Below are positions 1 to 9,191 of a stretch of DNA of 42,079 nucleotides, piece by piece. The notes under the pieces are model-generated. The model searched no databases, was not told where the DNA came from, and was given only the letters and a program-made list of their open reading frames with translations. Origin of the DNA: DATIJJ01 sp964612855 (GTDB taxonomy: Bacteria > Pseudomonadota > Gammaproteobacteria > DSM-16500); the NCBI GenBank assembly GCA_964612855.1, contig CAZTDR010000016.1, positions 1 to 42,079 of the forward strand. Direction: 5' to 3'. The position numbers and the translations under genes are program-made. The number at the start of each line of letters is the position of its first letter. Position 1 is the stretch's first letter.

Positions 1-64
1 TTGACCGCTCTTTTTTATCGTGTTGCACTTCGCATTTGAATTCGTGCCCTACATTATGTGGAGA

Positions 65-898
65 TTATGCATTGATCTTATTTGTAGATGTTTTGTATTG
101 CATAATTTTTTGATGATATTGCCAAGCGATTTTCTCATTCCACAACGTCATCGGATCAGCGCGTAAACTGCCATCCAAATCTTCCGCCAAGCGCTCTGCT
201 GTTTCTAGCATTAATTTAAATGCATATTGTGGATCGGGTACTTGAGCCATATCTAAAAATAGCATCAAACCGTTACAAGCAAAATCACCTATGTTATTCA
301 AATCAAACTCGCCAGGTTTGTTCGCTGAAGCCAAACTAAATAAAGCAACTTTACCCACTGCTGTCGATTGATAATAGTGAAAAATATTCATTTCACCAAA
401 TTGCATGCCCGTCGCTGAGATAGCTTGTAATAAATCATAAGACTCAAATAAATTATCTTTTTTAGCCATCACACTTAACACTAATAAATTAGGCGGTGTA
501 AATACATTTCTTTCCTGCCGCAACTGGGTGAGTTGTTGATTTTTTTCAGGACTCGAGACTGGAGCTGAAGAAAAATCGTCTTCTGGTATCGATGGGTCAG
601 AATTATCTTCTATTAAAGACTCTGCGCCCACTGTCTGTTTATCATCCTCTCGTTCCCAAGATCTATTTACAGAATGGTCAATTGAATCCAGAATATCATT
701 CCAAGGCTCTAGGGGTTCTACGGCTACATTGTCCGAAAATAATAACTCAGGCTCTTCTAGTGTTTTGTCTGGCATTCTAGCTATTTGAGCCATTTGAACT
801 ATTTTGGCATCGCGTTTCTTTAGCCAACCATCAAATAGCATAAAAATTAAAACCACGGTACCCGCTGACAATAAACCAAATCCAATATAAACATCCAT
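65..898 (-). CDS. zipA: Cell division protein ZipA
   Basis: 277 residues. ZipA is an inner-membrane protein that binds the C-terminal tail of FtsZ and tethers the Z-ring at midcell. The protein shows the family layout: one N-terminal membrane segment (about residues 4-22) with almost no periplasmic part, a charged stretch with LKKRD just after it, a low-complexity acidic/Pro/Ser linker (about 45-125), and a C-terminal globular FtsZ-binding domain (about 130-265) that begins near LLVLSVMAK and contains GMQFGEMNIFHY and FACNGLMLFLDM. It is somewhat shorter than the E. coli protein (328 residues), the difference being in the linker. It lies 9 bp downstream of smc on the same strand, the usual smc-zipA-ligA order; ligA would lie beyond the left edge. 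The assignment is firm. Confidence 0.93.
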   Translation of the reverse strand: MDVYIGFGLLSAGTVVLIFMLFDGWLKKRDAKIVQMAQIARMPDKTLEEPELLFSDNVAVEPLEPWNDILDSIDHSVNRSWEREDDKQTVGAESLIEDNSDPSIPEDDFSSAPVSSPEKNQQLTQLRQERNVFTPPNLLVLSVMAKKDNLFESYDLLQAISATGMQFGEMNIFHYYQSTAVGKVALFSLASANKPGEFDLNNIGDFACNGLMLFLDMAQVPDPQYAFKLMLETAERLAEDLDGSLRADPMTLWNEKIAWQYHQKIMQYKTSTNKINA

Positions 899-907
899 GT
901 TTGTCTC

Positions 908-3900
908 CTATACTCCCGCTAAACTGACAGCTTCTTCCACGTTAACGCTTACTAAACGTGAAACCCCAGGCTCGTGCATGGTGACACCCATGAGATGCTG
1001 TCCCATTTCAATTGCCAATTTATTATGACTAATGAAAATAAATTGGGTTTTTTCCGACATCATCTGAACTAGCTCACAAAAACGTCCAATGTTTGCATCA
1101 TCCAATGGTGCGTCAACTTCGTCTAACAAGCAGAAAGGCGCAGGATTCAAGTGGAATATAGAGAAAACCAGCGCAATTGCTGTCATGGCTTTTTCACCAC
1201 CCGACAATAAATGAATAGTGCTATTTCGTTTGCCAGGCGGACACGCCATGATGCCTATACCCGCATCTAATAAGTTTTCCCCGGTTAATTCTAAATAAGC
1301 TTTACCGCCGCCAAAAATTTTCGGAAATAATTCTTGAAAACGCTCATTCACCTTATCAAAGGTTTCTTTGAAACGTGCACGTGTTTCTTTATCAATTTTA
1401 GCAATCGCATTTTCAAGCGTGGTTAACCCTTCCAACAAGTCAGCGTGCTGCTTATCTAAATAGTCTTTGCGTTCAGAACAGGATGCATATTCTTCAATGG
1501 CGACTAAATTAATCGGCCCTAAGCGTGTAATACGTAATGTCACTTGTTCTAATTGCTGCTGATAAAATTCGGGCACAGCATCTTCCGGCAATTCCTGGAG
1601 GATTTCTTCTAAGTTTGCGTGAATTTCTTGCAGCTGTTCCTGCACGGTTTCTGTTTTCACTTTCAAACCTTGGCCTTCTAAACGAGCCGTTTCTAGCATA
1701 TCGCGGATTTTATTAATTTCACGCTCAATACTTTGTTTGCGTTGCTCCAATGTGCGAATGTCATGCTCTAGCACTTGAATACTATTGCGCGCCGCATTCA
1801 TTTCTTCTTCTATCACCAATCGTTTGCTCAATACGGTTGCCAATGCTTCTTCTAATTCAGCCAACGGCGTACCCGCCGCTTTAAAATCCGTTTGCAATGC
1901 CGTTTTTCGCTCCGTTAATGTCGCGAGTTGGGTTTGCATACGCATAATCGTTTGTTGTAAAGAAGCCCGTTGGGATTGAGTGGTTTGCACACGCATTTCG
2001 AGTTGATGATACGATTCTTTCGCAGCATTCAATTTTTGTCGACTGAGTTGCTGCTGCTCGCGTAATGCGTTACGTTCATCTTCTAACACTTCCCGACGAT
2101 CAGCCAACCCTTCTAATTCCGCCATCGCTTGCTGCCATAGTGCACGGGACTGCTGAAGTTCTTGTTGAGCTTGTTCGTATTGCTCCGTGCTTTCTGCCAA
2201 TTCGGTGCGGAAGCGTTCCGCCCGGCCATTCAATTCAGCGAGCCGCTCTTGTTTCATTTTACGTTGTGCTTCGATTTGTGCGACGTCTGCATGCGTTTGA
2301 TTCACAGCTTGCTGCAAGTCATCACGCTGCTCTTCTAACGTCATTAACCGTTCTTTAATGTATTCGAGTTTTTCTTCTAACTCGGCTTGTGTTTGCGCTA
2401 ATTCGGTTATTTGTAGCGCTAATTGTTTCAATTCCTGTTCACGCTGAAAAACACCGGCAGAAGGATTTTCATCGCGCAATACGCGTAACCAGGAAGGACT
2501 TAACCAAATGCCATCTGGTGTAATAACGGATTCGTGCTGCGCTAATGTCTCGCATAATGCCAACGCTTCTGCTTTCGTATTGGCAATGTAAATATGGGCA
2601 AGAAGTGAAGCAAGAGGCAGCGTCGATTTAATTTTCTCAATTAATAATGCTCCCTTGAAAGTGCCAGTAGATTCCACTGGGTGAGCCGCTAATACACTTA
2701 AATTACCTTGCTGAAAATCATCAATCACGGTAGTAAGCATCGATAAATTGTCAACGCAAACCGCTTGCAGATGAGACCCTAATACCTTTTCGACTGCTTG
2801 TTCCCAACCCGATTCCACTTCAACATGTTGCGCCAAACGAGGTAAGTGATCAAGCTTATGCTGTGCGAGCCAAGCAGCGACGGGATTATTACGCTGACCT
2901 AAAGCGGTTTGTTGTAAGGCTTCTAATGAAGCTTGCTCACCCCGTAAACGTTGGATGTGGTTACGCACTTGATCCAATTGCTGAGTAACTTGTTGTTGAT
3001 TGGCCGATTCGGTTGTAATGGCTAGACGGGTTGCATTCAATTGCTGCATTTGCTCGGCAGAAAAATCTGCCATCTCGGCAACTTGTGCGCTTAATTTAAC
3101 AATTTCCTGATCCAGTTCCGCAAAATTCATTTGGGCTTGTTCTTGCTCAAGCTGCATTTTTCGCTGCTTGATCGTATTGAGCCGCTGCTCTAAATGGGTA
3201 ATGCGTGTTTGTTCGACTTGTGCGGTTTGTGTCGTTTGCGCAGCACGCTGATTAAACTGATCCCATTGTGTTTGCCATGTTTGCGTATCGTCTTCTGCTT
3301 GGTTATAGGCAGAAGCCGCCGCTTCACCCACTTGAGCGGCTTCCTGTAACTTAGGCTCAAGTTGATGTGATTCTTCGGTCAATTCCGTCAATTCACCTTC
3401 GATATCTTCTAAGGTATCTTTGGCTTCACTCCAATCCTTTTCCACCTGCATCACATCAGCTTGCCATTGTCGTTGACGCTCTTCGGTGTGGAAAATATCT
3501 TGCTCAATACGTGTTATTTCATTCCCTGCTGTATAAAAGCGGCGTTGGATTTCTTGCAAAATATCACTCGAAGCACGATGCTCATCTCGCGTTTTTTCTG
3601 TGACAAGATGAATCTCGCCCAGTTCAGTTTGCTTGGCTTCCAAACCCGTTTCTTGCTGTTGGATTTGTAATGTATATTGCACTAACCGTGTATCAAATTG
3701 TCGCCATTGAGCCGCTAGCCATTGGGCGCGCGTGGTGCGTTCTTCTTGTTTTAATGCTTTAAAGCGCTCCGCTGAAGCAGCTTGTCTTTTTAATGTATTT
3801 AATTGTTTTTCTAACTCATTGCGTACATCGTCTAAGCGCGCCATGTTTTCTTGGGTATGCTGGATGCGGTTTTCCGTTTCACGACGTCGTTCTTTGTATT

Positions 3901-4414
3901 TGGAAACACCGGCTGCTTCTTCCAAATAAATACGCATATCATCGGGTTTTGCTTCGATCAAGCGAGAAATCATATTTTGACCGATAATCGAATAACTACG
4001 TGGGCCTAACCCCGTACCCAGGAAAATATCGATAATGTCTTTACGTCGGCAACGAGTGCCATTTAAATAATAACTGGATTCACTATCCCGGTTAATCATG
4101 CGACGAATGGAAATTTCAGCATAACCTGCATATTCACCACCCAGACTGCCATCTTGGTTATCAAATACCAATTCAACCGAGGCTTGCCCAACGGGTTTAC
4201 GGCTGCTTGAACCATTGAAAATAACATCGGTCAATGATTCACCGCGTAAATATTTAGCGGAGCTTTCCCCCATGACCCAACAAACTGCATCGATAATATT
4301 CGACTTTCCACAACCATTCGGACCCACAATAGCCACTAACTGACTAGGAATGGGTACCGTTGTGGGATCCACAAATGACTTAAACCCGGAAAGTTTGATT
4401 TTATTTAGCTGCAT
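908..4414 (-). CDS. smc: Chromosome segregation protein SMC
   Basis: 1168 residues, full length for bacterial SMC. SMC is an ATPase that, with ScpA/ScpB, compacts and resolves newly replicated chromosomes. The N-terminal head has the Walker A motif GPNGCGKSN (31-39). Two long coiled-coil arms (about 170-500 and 660-1000, rich in Q, E, L, A) flank a hinge (about 510-650). The C-terminal head has the ABC signature LLSGGEKAMTA (about 1070) and Walker B FCLLDEVDAPLDD (about 1095), followed by the ISHNK D-loop/H region. The bacterium therefore uses SMC rather than, or in addition to, MukBEF. A plausible promoter lies about 100 bp upstream (4520-4548), and a palindromic repeat falls in the leader between them. 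Confidence 0.96.
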   Translation of the reverse strand: MQLNKIKLSGFKSFVDPTTVPIPSQLVAIVGPNGCGKSNIIDAVCWVMGESSAKYLRGESLTDVIFNGSSSRKPVGQASVELVFDNQDGSLGGEYAGYAEISIRRMINRDSESSYYLNGTRCRRKDIIDIFLGTGLGPRSYSIIGQNMISRLIEAKPDDMRIYLEEAAGVSKYKERRRETENRIQHTQENMARLDDVRNELEKQLNTLKRQAASAERFKALKQEERTTRAQWLAAQWRQFDTRLVQYTLQIQQQETGLEAKQTELGEIHLVTEKTRDEHRASSDILQEIQRRFYTAGNEITRIEQDIFHTEERQRQWQADVMQVEKDWSEAKDTLEDIEGELTELTEESHQLEPKLQEAAQVGEAAASAYNQAEDDTQTWQTQWDQFNQRAAQTTQTAQVEQTRITHLEQRLNTIKQRKMQLEQEQAQMNFAELDQEIVKLSAQVAEMADFSAEQMQQLNATRLAITTESANQQQVTQQLDQVRNHIQRLRGEQASLEALQQTALGQRNNPVAAWLAQHKLDHLPRLAQHVEVESGWEQAVEKVLGSHLQAVCVDNLSMLTTVIDDFQQGNLSVLAAHPVESTGTFKGALLIEKIKSTLPLASLLAHIYIANTKAEALALCETLAQHESVITPDGIWLSPSWLRVLRDENPSAGVFQREQELKQLALQITELAQTQAELEEKLEYIKERLMTLEEQRDDLQQAVNQTHADVAQIEAQRKMKQERLAELNGRAERFRTELAESTEQYEQAQQELQQSRALWQQAMAELEGLADRREVLEDERNALREQQQLSRQKLNAAKESYHQLEMRVQTTQSQRASLQQTIMRMQTQLATLTERKTALQTDFKAAGTPLAELEEALATVLSKRLVIEEEMNAARNSIQVLEHDIRTLEQRKQSIEREINKIRDMLETARLEGQGLKVKTETVQEQLQEIHANLEEILQELPEDAVPEFYQQQLEQVTLRITRLGPINLVAIEEYASCSERKDYLDKQHADLLEGLTTLENAIAKIDKETRARFKETFDKVNERFQELFPKIFGGGKAYLELTGENLLDAGIGIMACPPGKRNSTIHLLSGGEKAMTAIALVFSIFHLNPAPFCLLDEVDAPLDDANIGRFCELVQMMSEKTQFIFISHNKLAIEMGQHLMGVTMHEPGVSRLVSVNVEEAVSLAGV

Positions 4415-4436
4415 AGTGTCTCATTCAAAATAATAG

Positions 4437-4477
4437 GTAGGGGCACGGCGTGCCGTGCTGTACGCCCATGCCCCTAC
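4437..4477. repeat. Palindromic repeat, GGCACGGCGTGCC family (short copy)
   Basis: Begins GTAGGGGCACGGCGTGCC and ends GCCCATGCCCCTAC, so the ends are inverted copies of each other; the core GGCACGGCGTGCC is itself a palindrome. The same motif recurs at 10933-10980 and 19255-19326. It lies in the probable 5' leader of smc. Confidence 0.8.
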
Positions 4478-4519
4478 GTTAAAATTATGCGTCAGTTATA
4501 ACAACGCTCGGCTCCCTGA

Positions 4520-4548
4520 AGTATATAGAAATTGATGTATAGCCTCAA
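4520..4548 (-). promoter_or_regulatory. Candidate sigma-70 promoter for smc-zipA
   Basis: On the minus strand, TTGAGG (4543-4548) and TATACT (4520-4525) are separated by exactly 17 bp. Transcription would start near 4513 and give a leader of about 100 nt holding the palindromic repeat. Prediction from hexamer match and spacing only. Confidence 0.4.
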
Positions 4549-4568
4549 TCGCTTAAATCGATTAAGCT

Positions 4569-5654
4569 ATGCGAATGGATCACGATTTACCTCAGGATGA
4601 CAATAAAATACCTCGCCCTTGGCTGCCTTTTCTTGCAGCGGCAGGGGGTATTTTTGTATCTCTATTCTTTTGGTATTACTTACCTATCAGCTTCTTTGAT
4701 CCTGTCATTCACGCTTGGCTTTTATTAATTTTAGGTATTTCAATCTCTATTTTAGCTGGCTTTGCGGTCCGCTTAATTCAATTGACCCATCAACGAAAAA
4801 AAACGCTTGAAATTATTGATGAAAACTTTAAAAGAGAAATTGCTGAGCGCATGCATGCCGAAGAGAGCAAACAAAAACTGGAAAAAGCGCTCTTACAAGG
4901 CCAAAAACTTCAAGCTATGGGAACACTGGCTGGCGGCATAGCCCATGATTTCAATAATCTTTTATATGCTATTATTGGCTACGCTGAGTTAGTGAGAGAT
5001 GATGTTTCTGAAAACAAGCTTGCCCATAAAAACTTAGGTAAAGTGTTAGAAGGTTGTAAGCGGGGTCAAGATTTGGTAGCCCGCATCCTCACCTTTAGCC
5101 GCCGTCAACATCATGATTTTAAACCTGTCTGCATAAAAGAAACCTTAGAAGGCGCATTAAGTTTATTAAAACCCACTATTCCAGCCAGTGTTACCATTCA
5201 ATTTGAATCGATGGGCAATGACATGACTATTTTGGGTAATCAAACCCAATTACATCAAGTTATTGTTAACTTAATTAATAATGCGGTCGATGCGATGGAT
5301 GGCGAAGGAAATGTTAAAATTAGTTTAAGCCCTATTCCATCATCCGATAAGATTTTTCATCAGTTTGCTGACGTGACGGAAGGCATGTATTGCCGTTTAC
5401 AATTAACGGATACCGGTCACGGGATGGATCAAACCACCCTGGAACGCATGTTTGAACCTTTTTTCACTACAAAAGAGGTCGGCAAAGGAACGGGTTTAGG
5501 CTTAGCTACAGTGCACACCATTATGAAAGAGCATCAAGGTGAAATTGTTGTTGATAGCAGATTAGGGCACGGTACCACGTTTACTTTATTATTTCCGGAA
5601 CATAACGAACCCAAGGAGAATACGAATGGCCAAAATATTATTAGTGGAAGATGA
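4569..5654 (+). CDS. Membrane-anchored sensor histidine kinase
   Basis: 361 residues. Two hydrophobic segments (about 18-38 and 48-72) with only a few residues between them, so there is no periplasmic sensing domain. A short coiled coil (about 75-115) leads to the dimerisation/phosphoacceptor domain with the H-box GGIAHDFNN (His126), the subtype common in FixL/hybrid-type kinases. The ATPase domain has an N-box (VNLINNAVDAM), DTGHGMD, a phenylalanine box (FEPFFTTK) and the G-box GKGTGLGLATV. No PAS, HAMP or GAF domain is visible. The start has no strong Shine-Dalgarno; a second ATG lies two codons in. The 3' end overlaps the next gene, a receiver protein, by 29 bp in another frame, so the two are almost certainly partners. 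Signal unknown. Confidence 0.88.
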   Translation: MRMDHDLPQDDNKIPRPWLPFLAAAGGIFVSLFFWYYLPISFFDPVIHAWLLLILGISISILAGFAVRLIQLTHQRKKTLEIIDENFKREIAERMHAEESKQKLEKALLQGQKLQAMGTLAGGIAHDFNNLLYAIIGYAELVRDDVSENKLAHKNLGKVLEGCKRGQDLVARILTFSRRQHHDFKPVCIKETLEGALSLLKPTIPASVTIQFESMGNDMTILGNQTQLHQVIVNLINNAVDAMDGEGNVKISLSPIPSSDKIFHQFADVTEGMYCRLQLTDTGHGMDQTTLERMFEPFFTTKEVGKGTGLGLATVHTIMKEHQGEIVVDSRLGHGTTFTLLFPEHNEPKENTNGQNIISGR

Positions 5655-6012
5655 TGATCTCGTTAGAGATATGTTGGCACAAGTCTTAACGCGTGCTTCC
5701 CATGAAGTCCAAAGCGCAACCAACGGTGAAGAAGCAACCGAAATCTTGAAAACTTGCGAACCGGACATTATGGTTACTGATATCATTATGCCCAAAAAAA
5801 GCGGCATTACCCTTATTTCGGAAGTGAAAGATAAACATCCGCATATGGAAATTATTGCCATATCGGGCGGTGGCCGGTTGGATCCTACAGGCTATTTGGA
5901 TTTATCAGAATCGTTAGGCGCAACGGTTTCCTTTGAAAAACCCATTGATAATTCAGCATTGCTGATGGCAATTGATTTGTTGGCGCATGGAAATAGCCAT
6001 CAGGCGACTTAG
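5626..6012 (+). CDS. Stand-alone response regulator receiver (CheY-like)
   Basis: 128 residues, a single receiver domain and nothing else. Acidic pocket at EDDD (8-11), phosphoacceptor Asp52 in MVTDIIMP, a Ser of AISGG in the usual Thr/Ser position, and the conserved Lys in FEKPID. There is no DNA-binding or enzymatic output domain, so the signal must pass by protein contact or phosphorelay. The start is fixed by AAGGAG (5613-5618), seven bases before the ATG, inside the 3' end of the kinase gene. Overlapping genes imply coupled translation. Confidence 0.88.
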   Translation: MAKILLVEDDDLVRDMLAQVLTRASHEVQSATNGEEATEILKTCEPDIMVTDIIMPKKSGITLISEVKDKHPHMEIIAISGGGRLDPTGYLDLSESLGATVSFEKPIDNSALLMAIDLLAHGNSHQAT

Positions 6013-6064
6013 TATGTCACTCCCGAATGCCACTTTACCGTCATCGTTGGATGCTGCTTTTATC

Positions 6065-6138
6065 GTCATCCCCGAATGCTTTTATCGGGGATCTCCTCGT
6101 TGGTAAACAGATCCCCGAGAAAAGCATTCGGGGATGAC
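6065..6138. repeat. Palindromic repeat, GTCATCCCCGAATGC family
   Basis: 74 bp. Starts GTCATCCCCGAATGCTTTT and ends AAAAGCATTCGGGGATGAC, a near-perfect inverted repeat. Each half is also a hairpin (ATCCCCGA...TCGGGGAT), so the element can fold as one long stem or two short ones. Other copies: 12235-12306, 16723-16796, and a truncated one at 41162-41192. It lies between the convergent receiver gene and comEC; a degenerate partial copy precedes it (about 6038-6064). Confidence 0.9.
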
Positions 6139-6167
6139 AAGAAGTGGCACGCGGATAACGGTTAATG

Positions 6168-8495
6168 CTAATTGTTATTAGTTGCTGCCCCTCTCTTAAA
6201 ATAAACAACATTATTCCAATACCTTCCCGCCCTCAATCGATACTCTTCAGGAAAAACAACCTTTTTCCCCACCTTAAACTCAATCGCCCCACTGCTATCT
6301 GTTTCTAATAAATTCGCCGATAATTTTTCATATTTTTCAACTACACTCGCATGCGGAAAATGATAACGATTACGATATCCAACCGGGAATAAAACATAAC
6401 TTGGCTTCACATCCTGAACAAATCCGGTTAAAGCCGATGTTTTGCTACCGTGATGCGGTGCCACTAAAATATCAGCTGCTAAATTTTCTCCCTCGTTTTT
6501 TACCAGATATTCTTCCGCAAATTTCTCAATATCGCCCGTTAATAAAACCCGCTTATGGGCTGCATTAGTCACTTGCAAAACGCAGGAACTATCATTATCT
6601 AAATGTAACGTCTCCGGTGTAGGATATAAAAATTTAAAATTGACTTGATCCCATTGCCAGGTGCCCCCGCGTAGACAGTAGGTTGCAGCAAAAGGTCGTA
6701 GTTCATCGAGCGCACTGCTTTTTGTCTCTTTCACCTGAAAATAATGAAACAATGTTTTCGCCCCACCAATATGATCATTATCTGGATGACTGACGACTAG
6801 CTTATCTATTTTTTTAATACCATTGGAACGCAAAAAAGGCGCCACAACACTTTCGCCCATATCGTAATTATCTAATTTAGCACCGACATCAAACACTAAA
6901 AGATGATGCTTTGTTTGCACCACAGCGGAAAGACCTTGTCCCACATCCAACAGTGTAAACCAAACCTCACCAAGGGCTGGCGTGGGATAACGATAAAAAA
7001 ACAGGGGTAAAAACCAAAAAACACCTAACCATTTTCCCCGAAACCCGGCCGGTGCTAGCAACATCACAATACCTAAACAAGCCATGACTAAAACCAGATG
7101 GTTTGGTATCATGAGATACGTATTAGCCCACGACAAATGCGCAAAATACGCTAATATTTTCCATAATAACGCTAGCAACTTGTCAGCTAATCCTAAAATA
7201 TATCCGCCCCCTGTCCCTGAAAAACATAACACCAAACAACCCAATAAAGTGAGCGGCACAATTAGAAATCCTACAAGAGGAATCGCAATACTATTGGCAA
7301 CAAATGAGATAAGAGAAAATTGTTGAAATAACCAAATACCCAGCGGAATGAGTCCCACGGCAATGACCCACTGAATTCGCCCTAACTTCCACCATAAATT
7401 AGTTGGATTAAGTCGACCGCTCACGCCATAAATAATAAATGCAACAGAACCAAATGATAGCCAGAAACTTTCTGTTAAAACCGATAAAGGATTGAAGACC
7501 AAGACCATCAATAAGGCAATGTGCCAGGCTTGCCAAGCCAGGGTGATTTTACGCAAAAGCAACGTCACTAATGTGACAGAGAGCATGATGCACGCGCGTT
7601 CCGTGGGTATGGAAAAACCTGCCAATAGGCTATACCAAAGCGCCATACTTAATGCAGCTACGCCACCTGCCAATTGGGCTGGCATCATTAACATTAAACG
7701 GCGTGAACGCCGCCAAGCCCAATTCACTAGAAAAAAAGCAAAACTCGCCATAAATCCAATATGCAATCCAGCGATTGCCATTAAATGATTAGTGCCGGTG
7801 TTTCTCAACACTTCCCAATTTTCAGCCGCAATATTTTGTCGTTCGCCAACTGCAAGCGCTACGATCCAAGGTGAGGTATTGGTATGAGTTAAATTGATTT
7901 CAATTTTTTCTTTTAACTTTTGTCTTAATCGATCGCAAGGTTTCCGATACCAATGACTATCGAGTAATTTATTTTCGTTGCTAGAAACGACATAACCATT
8001 TGCTCGAATGCCAGCCTGTAACGCCCATGCCTCATAATCAAAACCCCCGGGATTCATTAAACCATGCACACGTTTTAATTTGACGAGCCACTGCCAATGA
8101 TCACCAACTTGTAAGTTTTCTGCATGCTCACGCGCTGATAGCTTAATTAAAGCATGTGTACGTTGGCCGTGAAATTTTTCTAAGGTAAATAAAAAGCGGG
8201 TACCATTTTCACTGACATTAGGCACGGAAGTAATATATCCACTCACTAAAACAGGTTTGCCCTCAAGTTCACTTGGTACATTCCAGGAAAGTATCGAGTG
8301 CTCATACCAAAGTGTCCAAGTAAAGCCTATTAAAAATGCAGAAAGATAATAAAAAATTCTGTGCTTTTTTACTAAAAAAATTTCCAGTACAAATAGGCTA
8401 AATAACGCGATTAGCAACCCATATTTCGCGGGTAAAAAACTTAATTGTTGCAATAGCAACACACCGCATAAAAAGGCAAGAGTCCATGAACGCAT
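6168..8495 (-). CDS. comEC: DNA uptake channel ComEC/Rec2
   Basis: 775 residues. ComEC is the inner-membrane channel that carries single-stranded DNA into the cytoplasm during natural transformation. The three family parts are present: N-terminal membrane segments with a soluble DUF4131/OB-like region (about 1-190), the multi-spanning Competence domain (about 205-480, with GLHIGF near the start), and a C-terminal metallo-beta-lactamase-like domain (about 510-740) with GQGLSAVV, SHPDNDHIGG, LLTGDIE and APHHGSKTS. No frame break. In many relatives comEC lies beside lolCD; here an accessory segment of about 3.7 kb separates them. Whether the strain is competent cannot be told from this gene alone. 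Confidence 0.93.
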   Translation of the reverse strand: MRSWTLAFLCGVLLLQQLSFLPAKYGLLIALFSLFVLEIFLVKKHRIFYYLSAFLIGFTWTLWYEHSILSWNVPSELEGKPVLVSGYITSVPNVSENGTRFLFTLEKFHGQRTHALIKLSAREHAENLQVGDHWQWLVKLKRVHGLMNPGGFDYEAWALQAGIRANGYVVSSNENKLLDSHWYRKPCDRLRQKLKEKIEINLTHTNTSPWIVALAVGERQNIAAENWEVLRNTGTNHLMAIAGLHIGFMASFAFFLVNWAWRRSRRLMLMMPAQLAGGVAALSMALWYSLLAGFSIPTERACIMLSVTLVTLLLRKITLAWQAWHIALLMVLVFNPLSVLTESFWLSFGSVAFIIYGVSGRLNPTNLWWKLGRIQWVIAVGLIPLGIWLFQQFSLISFVANSIAIPLVGFLIVPLTLLGCLVLCFSGTGGGYILGLADKLLALLWKILAYFAHLSWANTYLMIPNHLVLVMACLGIVMLLAPAGFRGKWLGVFWFLPLFFYRYPTPALGEVWFTLLDVGQGLSAVVQTKHHLLVFDVGAKLDNYDMGESVVAPFLRSNGIKKIDKLVVSHPDNDHIGGAKTLFHYFQVKETKSSALDELRPFAATYCLRGGTWQWDQVNFKFLYPTPETLHLDNDSSCVLQVTNAAHKRVLLTGDIEKFAEEYLVKNEGENLAADILVAPHHGSKTSALTGFVQDVKPSYVLFPVGYRNRYHFPHASVVEKYEKLSANLLETDSSGAIEFKVGKKVVFPEEYRLRAGRYWNNVVYFKRGAATNNN

Positions 8496-8536
8496 GCAGA
8501 AAATCCTTAATTTTTTGTATTATTTTTAACGTTAGA

Positions 8537-8697
8537 GTAGCTACTCTCTATAGAGGACAAAAATTTAATTCTTTATAAATTACCGGAATTGTAGGGGCGG
8601 ACCCGTGTGTCCGCCCGGACTTTACGGTTGAAGCCGCTGGGCGGACACACGGATCCGCCCCTACCAAAAGCGTTTTGTCCCCTACAAAGGTAGCTAC
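8537..8697. repeat. Outer inverted repeat enclosing another palindrome (MITE-like)
   Basis: The left arm 8537-8562 (GTAGCTAC...GGACAAAA) and the right arm 8673-8697 (TTTTGTCCCC...GTAGCTAC) are inverted copies, matching at 22 of 25 positions with one gap. A complete copy of the GGGCGGAC palindrome lies between them. A solitary right-arm segment, TTTTGTCCCCTGCAAAG, recurs at 10988-11004 with one base different, so the outer arm is itself a dispersed sequence. Confidence 0.7.
8591..8664. repeat. Palindromic repeat, GGGCGGAC family (full copy)
   Basis: 74 bp with ends GTAGGGGCGGACCCGTG and CGGATCCGCCCCTAC. Each half also contains an inner GGGCGGAC/GTCCGCCC inverted pair. Related copies: 17913-17942 (single hairpin), 38755-38783 (inside addA) and 42049-42079 (cut by the window edge). 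Confidence 0.88.
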
Positions 8698-8770
8698 TTA
8701 TCTAAAAGAATTGGATAATGACAGGCGAGATGTGCAACTAATATCAATGATGCTATAGGAGCATTTGGAA

Positions 8771-9139
8771 ATGCAAAAATTAACTACTGTTTTTTGTTTG
8801 TTAAGTAAACTATTTTTTTTAAATATCGTTCTTGTCGCCTGCTCTAAATTACCAGAAACTGACATTATTACGGTAAAATCCTGCGCAATGGGGGATTATT
8901 TTTGGATAACAGGTGTCTCGCAGCAAACACAAACACCCGTTGAAAAGAATTATTTAATGAAAACCGACATCAAAAAAGACGGAGATATTTGCCCGGACGA
9001 CAAAAACAAAAAATTATCAAATCAAAAAATAAAAATTACCACGGCCCCCGCAGAAATTTGCGAACACCAACCCCCTTGCGAAAAAGATGAACCTGTTACT
9101 AAGGTAACGGCTATTATCGATTATGAGATCTTGAAATAG
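8771..9139 (+). CDS. Putative small lipoprotein, function unknown
   Basis: 122 residues from the ATG at 8771. A TTG at 8765 is also in frame, but AGGAG at 8757-8761 sits nine bases before the ATG and only three before the TTG, so the ATG is preferred. The N-terminus is a lipoprotein signal: MQK, a hydrophobic run, then the lipobox LVAC with Cys24 followed by Ser25. The mature part of about 98 residues is hydrophilic, rich in Lys/Asp/Thr, and has four further cysteines (SCAMG, ICPDD, ICEHQ, PPCEK) that could form disulfides in the periplasm. No family recognised. It lies in the accessory segment between comEC and lolD. Confidence 0.65.
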   Translation: MQKLTTVFCLLSKLFFLNIVLVACSKLPETDIITVKSCAMGDYFWITGVSQQTQTPVEKNYLMKTDIKKDGDICPDDKNKKLSNQKIKITTAPAEICEHQPPCEKDEPVTKVTAIIDYEILK

Positions 9140-9150
9140 TCGTTATTATG

Positions 9151-9187
9151 TGGTGGATTAGGGCAAAAAACGCCTAATCCACCCTAC
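9151..9187. repeat. Palindromic repeat, GTAGGGTGGATTAG family (half copy)
   Basis: TGGTGGATTAGGGC, a short A-run, then GCCTAATCCACCCTAC: a single hairpin equal to one half of the full elements at 24382-24481, 30866-30967 and 34297-34410. It lies between the convergent 8771 and 9192 genes. Confidence 0.8.
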
Positions 9188-9191
9188 GCGG

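Noticed and set aside
2065..2358. Plus-strand frame of 97 codons inside smc
   Set aside because: Antisense shadow of the coiled-coil region of smc, with no ribosome-binding site.
6065..6138. The long hairpin as an intrinsic terminator between convergent genes
   Set aside because: No T-tract follows the stem on either strand, and the same element occurs inside an operon at 16723; it is better explained as a dispersed repeat.
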